From: Bacillus sp. 491mf
Lineage (GTDB): Bacteria; Bacillota; Bacilli; Bacillales; Bacillaceae_G
Reading direction: 5' to 3'
NCBI RefSeq assembly: GCF_900112415.1
Contig: NZ_FOLV01000004.1
Coordinates: 166,219 to 230,218, forward strand
DNA: 64,000 nucleotides
Shown here piece after piece: positions 1 through 8,608 of this stretch. Made by a program: the position numbers and the translations under genes. The notes beneath the pieces were generated by a model. The model ran no database searches. It was given only the letters and a program-made list of their open reading frames with translations, and had not been told where the DNA came from. The first letter of the stretch is position 1, and each line of letters begins with the position of its first letter.

Positions 1-605
1 CAGCAATCACAACTTCAAATACAATGAAAGTAATCATTGCCTCGCGCACCCATGATATCACTGTCATGAAATCGGTAGGAATGAAAACGCGATCTATCGT
101 ACGATATTTCTTGCTAGAAGCATTCTGGCTTGCAATCCTAGGTACAATTGGTGGTATTGCAATTGGGTTATTAGCTAGTGTTTGGCTCACTTCTTATTTA
201 TCAAGTGTACTTTCACTACCTCTTACATGGGGAATGTCATGGTCTGTTGTTGGTACTGCAATCATCGTAGGATTTCTCGTGACGCTTTTAGCATCATGGA
301 TACCAGTAAAAAGTGGAATGCGCGTGTCACCTCTTCAAATGTTACGAGATACAGAGAATACGAGTGTAAATTATTCGTTACCTTTTAGAAAAAAACTTCA
401 ACTATTTATATTAGTTTGTAGTATTCTTTCAGTTTATGTTCACAAAATAGCATTTACAGCCAATACAAATGGTAGTGTGATGTTTAAGTGGCTCCTTGCT
501 TTTCTGCTTACAACAGGAGCTTTGTTATGTATTGTTGCTTTCGTTCGTTTGATTGGGTTTATATACACTTTATTATTCCGAATGATTGGAGCTATGAAAA
601 ACTAG
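1..605 (+). pseudogene. FtsX-type ABC transporter permease, N-terminal half (runs off window, ends at in-frame TAG)
   Basis: The reading frame is open from base 1, so the gene begins upstream. The visible part has an FtsX core (the segment with MKSVGMKTRSIVRYFLLEAF, then hydrophobic helices) and two further membrane helices before a TAG at 603-605. The same frame resumes at once with the second half of a double-FtsX permease (LolC/MacB-like architecture). In such proteins the two halves are continuous, so I read the TAG as a nonsense mutation, possibly from a TGG tryptophan codon. The partner ATPase is not visible and would lie upstream. Whether both halves still assemble is unknown. Confidence 0.7.
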
Positions 606-1766
606 GTGCCACAAAGTCTTTTTCTTGCCTTACACAATATAGCTACTACCAATAAAAGAAATGGATTATTAGCAGTTACTTTAACGATAGGCGTCGTTTC
701 TGTAGTTTCTAGCCACATATTTGCTGATAATTTAATTGAATCTGTTCAAGGGCAATTAGAAAAAGAGGCAATGGGAAATCTCCTTATTACAAGTTCAGTT
801 AATGATGAAGAAAAAGTAGAAAAACAAATTCAATCGATGAAGGAAATTAAGGTATGGAAAAAAGGTTACCAACTAGATGGAAGATTTCAAAATATTAACG
901 GTGAAGAAGCCGTAACTAAATTTTCTCAAAAAGTAAAAGAAGATAAATTTTTTAGTTCAACTAAAATTTCAGTAGAAGGCATAGATACAGATCATACTTC
1001 CAAAGCATATACCATATCTGAAGGGCGCGATTTAACATCGGCTGATGCAGGAGGGAAAAAAGCAATCCTGTTGGATAGTTATAAAAAGCTGGGGGTAAAA
1101 ACAGGTGATACAGTTGATATTCAAATAGGAAACGAATTAGTGAATTGTGAAATTGTCGGTTTCTTTAAATCCGGTATTGTAAAAACGGTAGGTATTCGTA
1201 TTCCAACAAAAACATTAGCTACATATGGAAAGCCAAATCGCATTACCTATTCATTAGATAGTGATCCAAAACAAACGAATACGATTCTAGCAGAGTTAAA
1301 CAATAAACTTCCTAATTCAGCAATGGCTTACTCTATTTCCGCTACAGCAATCGATAGTCTACAATATATCATTAAAATGCAAAGTACGTTCTTTTCGATC
1401 GTAGCGTCATTTGCATTTTTAACCGCTGTTTTGACAATTGGAAATCAAGTGGTCATTCGCTTACTACAACAAACTCGGGATGTAGCGATTATGAAGACAG
1501 TTGGTATGTCTTCGGGTAATTTAATGAAGTCCATTTTATTAGAAAATACGATTGTTTCCTTGTCAGCTGGATTCGTTGGGGCTGGAGTTGCTTTAGCTTT
1601 TTCTGGTGTTGTTTTACGATTCTTATTCCAAATGCCAATGAAAATTAATATAACTTGGTCTATTTTGGGCATCTTGTTATCTGTAATCACAACAGCAATT
1701 GTTGTTTGGATCGCAGCAAAACAATCGTTATCAGCTAAACCAATTCATCTATTACAAAGTAAATAG
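606..1766 (+). CDS. FtsX-type ABC transporter permease, C-terminal half (split gene)
   Basis: This 386-residue product starts in the same frame directly after the amber codon at 603-605, with GTG as the first possible start and no well-placed Shine-Dalgarno. It has one N-terminal helix (about residues 20-40), a MacB-like extracytoplasmic domain (about 45-250) and a three-helix FtsX domain at the end, with the typical VAIMKTVGMSSGNLMKSILL signature. It would form the second half of a roughly 780-residue permease exporting lipid-like or peptide substrates. It could be made only if translation restarts, so the locus may be a pseudogene. Confidence 0.65.
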   Translation: MPQSLFLALHNIATTNKRNGLLAVTLTIGVVSVVSSHIFADNLIESVQGQLEKEAMGNLLITSSVNDEEKVEKQIQSMKEIKVWKKGYQLDGRFQNINGEEAVTKFSQKVKEDKFFSSTKISVEGIDTDHTSKAYTISEGRDLTSADAGGKKAILLDSYKKLGVKTGDTVDIQIGNELVNCEIVGFFKSGIVKTVGIRIPTKTLATYGKPNRITYSLDSDPKQTNTILAELNNKLPNSAMAYSISATAIDSLQYIIKMQSTFFSIVASFAFLTAVLTIGNQVVIRLLQQTRDVAIMKTVGMSSGNLMKSILLENTIVSLSAGFVGAGVALAFSGVVLRFLFQMPMKINITWSILGILLSVITTAIVVWIAAKQSLSAKPIHLLQSK

Positions 1767-1782
1767 ACCTATAAATCGAATG

Positions 1783-1823
1783 AAAAAACGTAGTTTGATG
1801 AAAAAAATCAAACTACGTTTTTT
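1783..1823 (+). terminator. Rho-independent terminator after the permease
   Basis: An inverted repeat AACGTAGTTTGAT / ATCAAACTACGTT is followed by a run of T. It lies 17 bases past the permease stop codon. Confidence 0.85.
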
Positions 1824-1947
1824 CTGTTCATTAAGCAACTATACTTTTCAAGTTCTCTTCTTGTTTACTTAATGTGAATTCACCAGAATATTTAAGGGAG
1901 CGGCAGCCCATATTATTATTGTTAAACGAAAAGGGAGGTTTATCATC

Positions 1948-2127
1948 ATGAATAAACAACGTGCACAAGAGATTGCCGCTTCACCGGTTATGGCGAATGT
2001 AACTTACAACGGAATGCAAATCTATATTCAAAATGTAGATGAAACGAACGAAACAGCTAGAATTTACCCTCTTAATGAACCAAATAATGAACAAGAAGTT
2101 CCTGTATCCAGCTTAGTGGAGTATTAA
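1948..2127 (+). CDS. sspH: Small acid-soluble spore protein, H type
   Basis: A 59-residue protein beginning MNKQRAQEIAASPVMANVTY and containing the blocks YIQNVDE and ARIYPLNEP that mark the SspH family. SspH proteins are made in the forespore and packed into the spore core as minor coat-DNA proteins. Start ATG follows a strong AAGGGAGGTT ribosome site with 7 bases spacing. It is monocistronic, with its own downstream hairpin. Forespore (sigma-G) control is known for the family but I did not identify the promoter. Too short for many gene callers, but family resemblance is strong. Confidence 0.92.
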   Translation: MNKQRAQEIAASPVMANVTYNGMQIYIQNVDETNETARIYPLNEPNNEQEVPVSSLVEY

Positions 2128-2160
2128 TTGCTTACATGTTTTCTTATTAAAGTGAAACTT

Positions 2161-2220
2161 CCATCAGTGGAGTTAATTGCATTCCTCACTGATGGAATGC
2201 CAGCCCAATCTGGCTTTTAT
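2161..2220 (+). terminator. Tandem hairpins after sspH
   Basis: Two stem-loops follow the stop codon: CCATCAGTG pairing with CACTGATGG (2161-2196), then GCCAG pairing with CTGGC with a short T run (2199-2218). The second has the terminator form but a short stem. Confidence 0.5.
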
Positions 2221-2362
2221 GAGCAGTTATCCTCCACGTATCTTCCTCGCTTCTCTTTTCATCATGAGGTGGGTCTTACTGCACGTTCATGCGGGATAAA
2301 AACAGCTGTAGGAAAAATTTCAATAGCTTTAGAATCCATTCTGATTATATATAGAAAAGATT

Positions 2363-2408
2363 GAGCGAAATCCAGTATTGAGATTATGCAGGATTTCACT
2401 CTTTTTAT
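2363..2408 (+). terminator. Terminator-like hairpin without an obvious gene
   Basis: GAGCGAAATCC pairs with GGATTTCACTC and is followed by TTTTTATTT. No convincing coding region precedes it; it could end an unrecognised transcript or a lost gene. Confidence 0.5.
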
Positions 2409-2810
2409 TTCCGTTATCGACCGTTCTTTGCAATATATCGGCGATTCGACACGCTATAAATATCTTTCGATGATATTCGACATGCAAGTAGTTGATCCGC
2501 TGAACTGAATCATATCGAAAAGTGAATTATGTTAGGCGTGAGCATCAGATAATTGGTATAATATAGTAATGTAAGTAGCAGAGAGAGGATAACGGATTTA
2601 GTAAATCAGGCATACAAATTCCATATGCATCCAAATAAATTATTAATAATTAAAGTAATTAGTTACAGTTGTGTTGTATTGATATATATAAGGAAATATA
2701 CAATGTTTTTTATTGCCCACATATAAAACAATACAAATATTATGATAGATAATGTTGGTTTTATTTTTATAATATCGCCCTAAAATAATTTCAAAGAAAG
2801 GGATGAAGAT
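2409..2810. other. Intergenic region upstream of the first NprR-like gene
   Basis: No gene supported. The stretch around 2430-2520 has repeated TCGA-rich words (ATATATCGGCGATTCGAC, TTCGATGATATTCGAC) that look like a degenerate dispersed repeat. The last 45 bases before the regulator, including TTTTATAATATCG, are closely similar to the sequence before the second regulator, which suggests a duplicated promoter. Confidence 0.35.
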
Positions 2811-4091
2811 ATGAACATTGGTGAACGTATTCGACAAATACGTATACATAAAGAATTTACGCAAGGAGAACTAGTATCCGGGATCTGCTCTATAACTTAT
2901 TTAAGTAGAATTGAAAATGGACAAATTAAACCTTCAGCTTCCTTTTTAGAAAAGATCGCAAAAAGGCTAGATGTTGATTACAATTTTCTTGTCGATGGAA
3001 ATAATGACGATATGGAACCTAAGATTATTGAAATATGTAATAGGTATAAAAACGATAAGGTGATAAGCGAGAAAGACTTATCTTTCTTAGAACTGTATGT
3101 GCGTGATATAGACTCTATACTTTTATTATTAAAGGCTTATGGTGTTTTAATATACTATCATTCTCGAAATGATAACTTATTACACGTAGCACCAATTATA
3201 AATCAGGCTTCGCAAGTCATTCCAAATCAAGTAGACCCTAAGTATACTGAAGAGTATATATATTATTTAAGGGCTAGAGGTCATTATTTTTATAATAAAC
3301 AAGACAATATGGCTGCACATGAAATTTATGTGAAGGTAGAGAGCCTACTTGGCCAAGAAGAAACTGAGCAGCACGCTGATATATATTATAATCTATGTCA
3401 CGTAAATAAAGGGCTTTATAAAGATAAAAGTATTGGCCGATTGTATGCTAAAAAAGCATACAGATTGTACAAAAAATTTAATATAGAGCATAAAGTAATA
3501 GATACTCTTTTAATGCTTGTAATACTGTATCAGTTAGATGAATTATATGACAAAGCTCTCGAAACCTTACAGCAGGCAGAACTTGGAGTGAAAAATAATT
3601 ATAATTCTATGTATTTACCTATAATTTCATATAACTACGGAAAAATTTATCAAGGCTTGAAAGACTATACTAATGCTATTAAATACTATGAAGAAAGTTT
3701 GCAACTGAGTGAGTTTCTCTTTCAAAAAAACCAAAAGATATACATGTTACGAGGCTTAATAGAGATTCATATAGAACTTAAAAATTGGAAAACTGTTAAT
3801 ACATTTATGGATGAGGCATTTCATTTTTTAACAATTTCTGATGTACCTTTCGCTCATGTTCAACTATACGGATTTAAGGGGAAGATATCCAAATTTAGAG
3901 GAGATTATTATGGATACGAGAAAAATATGCAAAAAGCAATTGAAATGGGCTTAGAAAAAAAACAATATCCTTTAGTTCATGAACTCGCTACTGAACTAGG
4001 AAACTATTTTTATGATAATCGTGCTTATAAAATGTCAGCAAAATATTTGAAAATAGCCATTGAAAATTCGGTAGATTCAATAGCTCTATAG
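2811..4091 (+). CDS. NprR-like quorum-sensing regulator, XRE HTH plus TPR (paralogue 1)
   Basis: A 426-residue protein with an N-terminal XRE helix-turn-helix (residues 5-60; FTQGELVSGICSITYLSRIE) followed by tetratricopeptide repeats to the C-terminus (for example YNYGKIYQGLKDYTNAIKYY). This is the architecture of RNPP regulators such as NprR and PlcR, which bind a re-imported signalling peptide in the TPR domain and then control target promoters; the first 60 residues resemble NprR most. Start ATG has an AAAGGGATG site. The usual overlapping pro-peptide gene (nprX type) is not visible downstream. A close paralogue follows 227 bases later. Confidence 0.8.
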   Translation: MNIGERIRQIRIHKEFTQGELVSGICSITYLSRIENGQIKPSASFLEKIAKRLDVDYNFLVDGNNDDMEPKIIEICNRYKNDKVISEKDLSFLELYVRDIDSILLLLKAYGVLIYYHSRNDNLLHVAPIINQASQVIPNQVDPKYTEEYIYYLRARGHYFYNKQDNMAAHEIYVKVESLLGQEETEQHADIYYNLCHVNKGLYKDKSIGRLYAKKAYRLYKKFNIEHKVIDTLLMLVILYQLDELYDKALETLQQAELGVKNNYNSMYLPIISYNYGKIYQGLKDYTNAIKYYEESLQLSEFLFQKNQKIYMLRGLIEIHIELKNWKTVNTFMDEAFHFLTISDVPFAHVQLYGFKGKISKFRGDYYGYEKNMQKAIEMGLEKKQYPLVHELATELGNYFYDNRAYKMSAKYLKIAIENSVDSIAL

Positions 4092-4318
4092 TCAAATATA
4101 CGAACCCTTTGTAATATCTTGTTTTTAGACTAGTGCTTCGATGATTTTTGATGTAAGCGGCTTCATAGGAGGGCCTCTTTTCTGTGGATTTTGTATATAA
4201 CCCAGTTCTATTAAGCAAAGGGCTTCCTTTTTTGCGTCTTTAATCATTTACACAAAATATTTTATAATATTGCTCCTAAAATAATCAAAGCAGGCCATTC
4301 AAAGGAGGGGATGGAGAT

Positions 4319-5587
4319 ATGAACATTGGTGAACGTATTCGACAAATACGTATACATAAAGAATTTACGCAAGGAGAACTAGTATCCGGGATCTGCTCTA
4401 TAACTTATTTAAGTAGAATTGAAAATGGACAGATTAAGCCTTCAACTTCTTTTTTAGAAAAGATTGCTGAAAAGCTAGATGTTGAATACAATTTTCTTGT
4501 CGATGGAAATAATGACGATATGGAACCTAAGATTCTTGAAATATGTAATAGGTATAAAAACGATAAGGTGATAAGCGAGAAAGACTTATCTTTCTTAGAA
4601 CTGTATGTGCGTGATATAGACCCTCTTCTTTTATTATTAAAGGCTTATGGTGTTTTAATATACTATCATTCTCGAAATAATAACTTATTACATGTAGCAC
4701 CAATTGTAAATGAGGCTTCACAAGTCATTCCAAATCAAGTGAATCCTCAATATACCGAAGATTTTATATATTATTTAATGGCTCGAAGTCATTATTTTTA
4801 TAATAAACAAGACTATATGGCTGCACATGAAATTACTATGAAGACAGAGAGCTTACTTGGTCTAGAAGAAACTAAGCAGCACGCTGATATATATTATAAC
4901 CTAAGTCTATCAAGCCAAAGTCTTTATAAGGATCAAAGCATTAGTCGCTTGTATGCTAAAAAAGCGTACAGATTGTATGAAAAATTAAATATAGAAAATC
5001 AACTAATAAACATTCTCATAATCATTGCACTACAATATCAAAAAGATAATCTATCCGAGAAAGCTCTTGAATCCTTAAAACAAGCGGAAACTAAAGCAGA
5101 GGCTAGCAATAGCCCTATGTATTTACCTTTGATTGCATATAATTACGGAAAAATTTATCAAGGATTAAAAGATTATACTAACTCCATTAAATATTATGAA
5201 AAAAGTTTACAGACTAGCAACCTCTATCCAGATCAAGCTCAAAAAATATATGCATTAAGGAGCCTAATAGAGATTTATATAGAATCTAAAGACTGGAAAA
5301 CTGTTAATAAACTGATGGATGATGCATTAGAAATTTTATCAATTGCTGATATGCCACACGCGTATGTTAATATCCTTGGACTTAGAGGAAAAGTATCTAA
5401 ACTAAGAGGAGATTATTATGGATACGAGAAAAATATGCAAAAAGCAATTGAAATGGGCCTAGAAAAGAAACAATATCCTTTAGTTCGCGAACTCGCTACT
5501 GAACTAGGAAACTATTTTTATGATAATCGTGCATATAAAATGTCAGCAAAATACCTTAAAATATTGAGTCAACTCTCTCCCACTTAA
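4319..5587 (+). CDS. NprR-like quorum-sensing regulator, XRE HTH plus TPR (paralogue 2)
   Basis: A 422-residue paralogue of the preceding gene with the same XRE domain and TPR array. The first ~145 codons and the last ~60 codons are almost identical between the two genes, while the middle TPR part (about residues 150-350) has diverged, which is where a peptide ligand would be read. ATG follows AAAGGAGGGGATGG. The stop codon lies inside the stem of a terminator. As with the first copy, no signal-peptide-bearing pro-peptide gene could be found close by, so ligand and targets are unknown; the transporter cluster at 5.9-9.3 kb is the nearest candidate target. Confidence 0.8.
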   Translation: MNIGERIRQIRIHKEFTQGELVSGICSITYLSRIENGQIKPSTSFLEKIAEKLDVEYNFLVDGNNDDMEPKILEICNRYKNDKVISEKDLSFLELYVRDIDPLLLLLKAYGVLIYYHSRNNNLLHVAPIVNEASQVIPNQVNPQYTEDFIYYLMARSHYFYNKQDYMAAHEITMKTESLLGLEETKQHADIYYNLSLSSQSLYKDQSISRLYAKKAYRLYEKLNIENQLINILIIIALQYQKDNLSEKALESLKQAETKAEASNSPMYLPLIAYNYGKIYQGLKDYTNSIKYYEKSLQTSNLYPDQAQKIYALRSLIEIYIESKDWKTVNKLMDDALEILSIADMPHAYVNILGLRGKVSKLRGDYYGYEKNMQKAIEMGLEKKQYPLVRELATELGNYFYDNRAYKMSAKYLKILSQLSPT

Positions 5588-5611
5588 GCCACGCTTTAAG
5601 TGGGATTTTTT
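5579..5611 (+). terminator. Terminator of the second NprR-like gene
   Basis: CCCACTTAA pairs with TTAAGTGGG and is followed by ATTTTTTAT. The stop codon (5585-5587) is part of the 5' stem. Confidence 0.8.
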
Positions 5612-5650
5612 ATGTATTCGTCTACGCAAAACCGCTTCCTTGCATTCTCC

Positions 5651-5742
5651 TTTATTTTAAACTTTGCATGTGGCAGACAAGGCCCCTAACCACTTCTATA
5701 CATAGCCAGATGCTCTCGCCCGACTCAAAATAAAGAAGGTTC
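5651..5742 (-). repeat. Dispersed repeat, copy A (GAGCATCTGGCT element)
   Basis: The reverse strand here is about 70% similar by eye to 10559-10650, with an almost invariant core GAGCATCTGGCT preceded by a GGGC tract and followed by TAGAA. The two copies bracket the transporter cluster in opposite orientations. I do not recognise the family. Confidence 0.5.
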
Positions 5743-5930
5743 TATGTTGATTTTTTAATTTGTATTTATATAGATTAGAAATTAATTGATTCCTACTATT
5801 TTAAAATAAGTAAAATAACAAGTTTAAAACGAGTGATTATTCGCCTAAATTTTAATGGAATTTTACTAATTGTTATTAACATAAATTAACAAGTATATTT
5901 TAAGTACAGAAAGTCAAACAGCAAGGAGGT

Positions 5931-6575
5931 GTGGTTATTCTGATACTAGAGACAAAACGTTCTGCAAATATGATGGACAATATAAACTATCATTTGAATC
6001 AGCGTAAGGAAAATAATCAATATTTAAAAATCTGTTCAAATGAATGTGAAGTATTGCCATATCATGTTTATAAACACCCATTGAATAAACAAGCATCACA
6101 AAAAGAAATAGTTAGTCTAGTTAAACCATTGATTCATATGAATACGTTAGCTCAAATTCTATATGAATCATTTCACAATCAAACATTTACAGCTTTAGTA
6201 CCTATTCTATTAGTTTTTCAACCGAATATTGTAACTGGTATATCGACATCAGGTGCTTATTCAATTGATTTTTATAATGATTATTTTGTTCATTTAAAGG
6301 ATATAAATATTCAAGAATTGAGAGCGAAAATAGGTAAACAAAAAGGACCAATAGCTATCGGATATATGATAAACCAAAACGAAAGTATCCAGCATTCAAA
6401 AGAATTTATGTATCAAAGGTTAAAAGAGCAAACTACAGAGTGTATGTTAGCTTTACAAAAGAATTTGCATATACACGGAGAATTAGAAGAACAAGTTCAG
6501 TTGTCATTTGATTTCAAAAAAATCGTAATGCCTTTAATAGTCTTACAATGGATTAAACAGACAGCATTCCATTAA
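5931..6575 (+). CDS. Hypothetical protein next to LanFEG-type transporter
   Basis: A roughly 210-residue soluble protein of unknown family, with no signal peptide or membrane helix. The start is uncertain: the only strong ribosome site (AAGGAGGT, 5923-5930) directly abuts the GTG at 5931, which is too close. Codons at usable distance are ATT 5937 and CTG 5940; the first ATG is 5970, 40 bases away. It is followed by a small membrane protein and an ABC transporter on the same strand, so a role in the same bacteriocin-immunity-like module is possible but is only inference from position. Confidence 0.6.
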   Translation: MVILILETKRSANMMDNINYHLNQRKENNQYLKICSNECEVLPYHVYKHPLNKQASQKEIVSLVKPLIHMNTLAQILYESFHNQTFTALVPILLVFQPNIVTGISTSGAYSIDFYNDYFVHLKDINIQELRAKIGKQKGPIAIGYMINQNESIQHSKEFMYQRLKEQTTECMLALQKNLHIHGELEEQVQLSFDFKKIVMPLIVLQWIKQTAFH

Positions 6576-6627
6576 AGGAATAACAATGCTGCAAACTTTA
6601 CCTAATAAATAAGAAAGAGGGATACAT

Positions 6628-6828
6628 ATGAACACAAAAGAAACGAGAACTAAGCAAAAAGTAGTAAGATATACGGCTGGAATCGCTATACTTATAATAT
6701 TGATATCCTTTATATATCAATGGAAAAACGGTTTAGTGATTGATAATACTGAAAACTTGAGTCTTGCATTAATTGTTGCAATTTTCCTTTCTAGTTTTAT
6801 TCCTGAAAGAAAAAATAGTGGTAAATAA
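6628..6828 (+). CDS. Small two-helix membrane protein
   Basis: A 66-residue protein with a basic N-terminus (MNTKETRTKQKVVRY) and two hydrophobic segments (about residues 17-30 and 43-57) ending in a charged tail. Start ATG has AGAAAGAGGG 8 bases upstream. Family not recognised. It lies between the unknown protein and the ABC operon and is followed by a 12 bp hairpin, so transcription may be partly stopped before the transporter genes. It could be an accessory immunity peptide, but no sequence motif proves this. Confidence 0.6.
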   Translation: MNTKETRTKQKVVRYTAGIAILIILISFIYQWKNGLVIDNTENLSLALIVAIFLSSFIPERKNSGK

Positions 6829-6834
6829 TTTAAC

Positions 6835-6864
6835 AAGCATTTGAGATCTATTTCTCAAATGCTT
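6835..6864 (+). terminator. Perfect 12 bp hairpin between small membrane gene and ABC operon
   Basis: AAGCATTTGAGA pairs perfectly with TCTCAAATGCTT around a 6-base loop. The T tail is poor (ATTCC), so it may be a partial terminator or a processing signal. Confidence 0.6.
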
Positions 6865-6929
6865 ATTCCTACAAATATAAATTCAATCAGATAATGGATT
6901 TTAAACTCTAACGTCAGGTGGTTGATATT

Positions 6930-7853
6930 ATGAATAACCAAGTTTTAAACATTAAAGGTCTGCATAAAAAATATAAAGACAAACATGTTTTAAAAGGCAT
7001 TGATTTAAATATAAAAAAGGGTGAAATATTTGGATTATTAGGCCCGAATGGAGCTGGTAAATCTACATTTTTTAAAATCATTTTAGGATTAATAGAATCT
7101 GATGAGGGAACTGTAGAAATATTGGGAATGGATATACAAAAGAATAGAATAGAAATCTTATCTAAAACAGGTTCATTAATTGAAGCTCCAACCTTTTACG
7201 AGCATTTATCCGGATACGAAAACTTAGTAATTGCTTCTAAACTGAAAAATGTTCATGATAAAGAACATATAAAAGAACTTTTGAATTTATTTAAACTATA
7301 TGAGGATCGAAATCGTGCTTTTAAAAAATATTCTCTTGGTATGAAACAACGTTTAGGATTAGCTGCTGCGTTCATAAATAACCCTGAATTATTAATATTA
7401 GATGAGCCTACTAATGGCTTAGATCCACAGGGAGTTTATGAAGTGAAAGAATTAATAAAAAAAGCTCCAAAAATGTTTAATTCTACTATAATCCTTTCAA
7501 GTCATATTTTAAGTGAAGTGGAACAAATGGCTGATCATATCGGGATTATTCATCATGGAGAAATAAAGTACCAAGGTTTATTATCTTCTCTACAAAATAA
7601 ACAATCATTAAATATTGTTGAAGTTAGTGTTAATAATATAACTCTTACTGATAAATTACTTAAACAATCCAATTACACATTCAATGTAAATAACAACATC
7701 TTTAGTATTGAATATTATGATGAAAAATCACTGAATAATATTCAACAACTATTAGTAACGAATCAAATTTTTATTCAATCTTTCCAAACTAAAAAGCAGA
7801 ATTTAGAGGAAGCATATTTAGATATTGTAGAACAAGGTGCTGTAAGTGTATGA
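6930..7853 (+). CDS. ABC transporter ATP-binding protein, BcrA/LanF type
   Basis: A 307-residue ATPase with Walker A GLLGPNGAGKST, signature YSLGMKQRLGLA, Walker B LLILDEPTNGLDP and the switch histidine in LSSHILSEVE. The extra C-terminal domain and overall length fit the bacitracin/lantibiotic self-immunity group (BcrA, LanF). I chose ATG 6930, which has AGGTGG 8 bases upstream, over the GTG at 6918 that overlaps this site. It overlaps the following permease by 4 bases (ATGA), showing translational coupling. It would power extrusion of a peptide or other amphiphile from the membrane. Confidence 0.88.
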   Translation: MNNQVLNIKGLHKKYKDKHVLKGIDLNIKKGEIFGLLGPNGAGKSTFFKIILGLIESDEGTVEILGMDIQKNRIEILSKTGSLIEAPTFYEHLSGYENLVIASKLKNVHDKEHIKELLNLFKLYEDRNRAFKKYSLGMKQRLGLAAAFINNPELLILDEPTNGLDPQGVYEVKELIKKAPKMFNSTIILSSHILSEVEQMADHIGIIHHGEIKYQGLLSSLQNKQSLNIVEVSVNNITLTDKLLKQSNYTFNVNNNIFSIEYYDEKSLNNIQQLLVTNQIFIQSFQTKKQNLEEAYLDIVEQGAVSV

Positions 7854-8593
7854 GAAATGTATTAGCCACTGAGTATATAAAATATAGAAAAAGTCATTTT
7901 TGGTTTTTGGTTATCTTAGGACCTATTATACTTGCATTAGGTGAATTTGTTGGATTAAATTACTATAGTCATTCTCATACTATTAAATTAGAAACTATAT
8001 TCGGTATAAATTTGCAACTTTTAAAATACATCTTAAACTTTTTTATTGTGTTTATTATAGCTAGTGTAAACAATGTCGAATATAAAAATTCTACGTGGAA
8101 AAGAACATTTACGTATCCAGTACAGAAATTTAGTGTGTATGTAAATAAATTCCTTGTTGTTATGGTTGCTCTTATTATTACAACCGTAATACATATGATT
8201 TGTACAGTGTTGTTACTTCCATGTTTAGGTATTTCTTTAGATATGGTTTCAATGCAGCATGTGTTTGTTTTTACGTTATATCCATTTCTTATTAGCATTC
8301 CATTTTGCGCTTTGGCGTTCATTATATCCATTAATTTATCGAATCAATCAGTGATTGTTGCACTAGCTCTAGTTTCGTATCTTTTCGGCGATATATTAAG
8401 CTCAACTAAGCTTTGGTGGTTTCCTATTTCATATCAAATATTATATTTTCCAATCAATTATGTGAATAATCTAGATGTTTTTAATACATTATGGTCATAC
8501 GATAAATGGTACATGCTAGCAGGAATTCCTATTACTATTCTTATTTTAGGAATTGGATACATCTTATTTATTAAAATGAATAATAAAAACTAA
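7850..8593 (+). CDS. ABC-2 type permease, LanE/MutE-like
   Basis: A 247-residue integral membrane protein with six predicted helices and short loops, lacking an ATPase domain. Size, topology and position fit the LanE/MutE/EpiE family, which pairs with a second permease and a LanF ATPase to expel lantibiotic-like peptides. Start ATG overlaps the ATPase stop by 4 bases. The next permease begins 15 bases after its stop with its own AAAGGAGATC site. No lantibiotic precursor or biosynthesis gene is seen nearby, so this may be an immunity-only or resistance transporter. Confidence 0.8.
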   Translation: MRNVLATEYIKYRKSHFWFLVILGPIILALGEFVGLNYYSHSHTIKLETIFGINLQLLKYILNFFIVFIIASVNNVEYKNSTWKRTFTYPVQKFSVYVNKFLVVMVALIITTVIHMICTVLLLPCLGISLDMVSMQHVFVFTLYPFLISIPFCALAFIISINLSNQSVIVALALVSYLFGDILSSTKLWWFPISYQILYFPINYVNNLDVFNTLWSYDKWYMLAGIPITILILGIGYILFIKMNNKN

Positions 8594-8608
8594 CAAAGGA
8601 GATCTCAA

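Noticed and set aside
2128-2364. 78-codon frame after sspH
   Set aside because: No ribosome site, begins with the base after the sspH stop, crosses terminator hairpins, and the product has no protein-like pattern.
4092-4318. Pro-peptide gene for the NprR-like regulators
   Set aside because: I looked for a short frame with a basic start and hydrophobic signal segment after each regulator; only 12- to 19-codon frames without such features were found.
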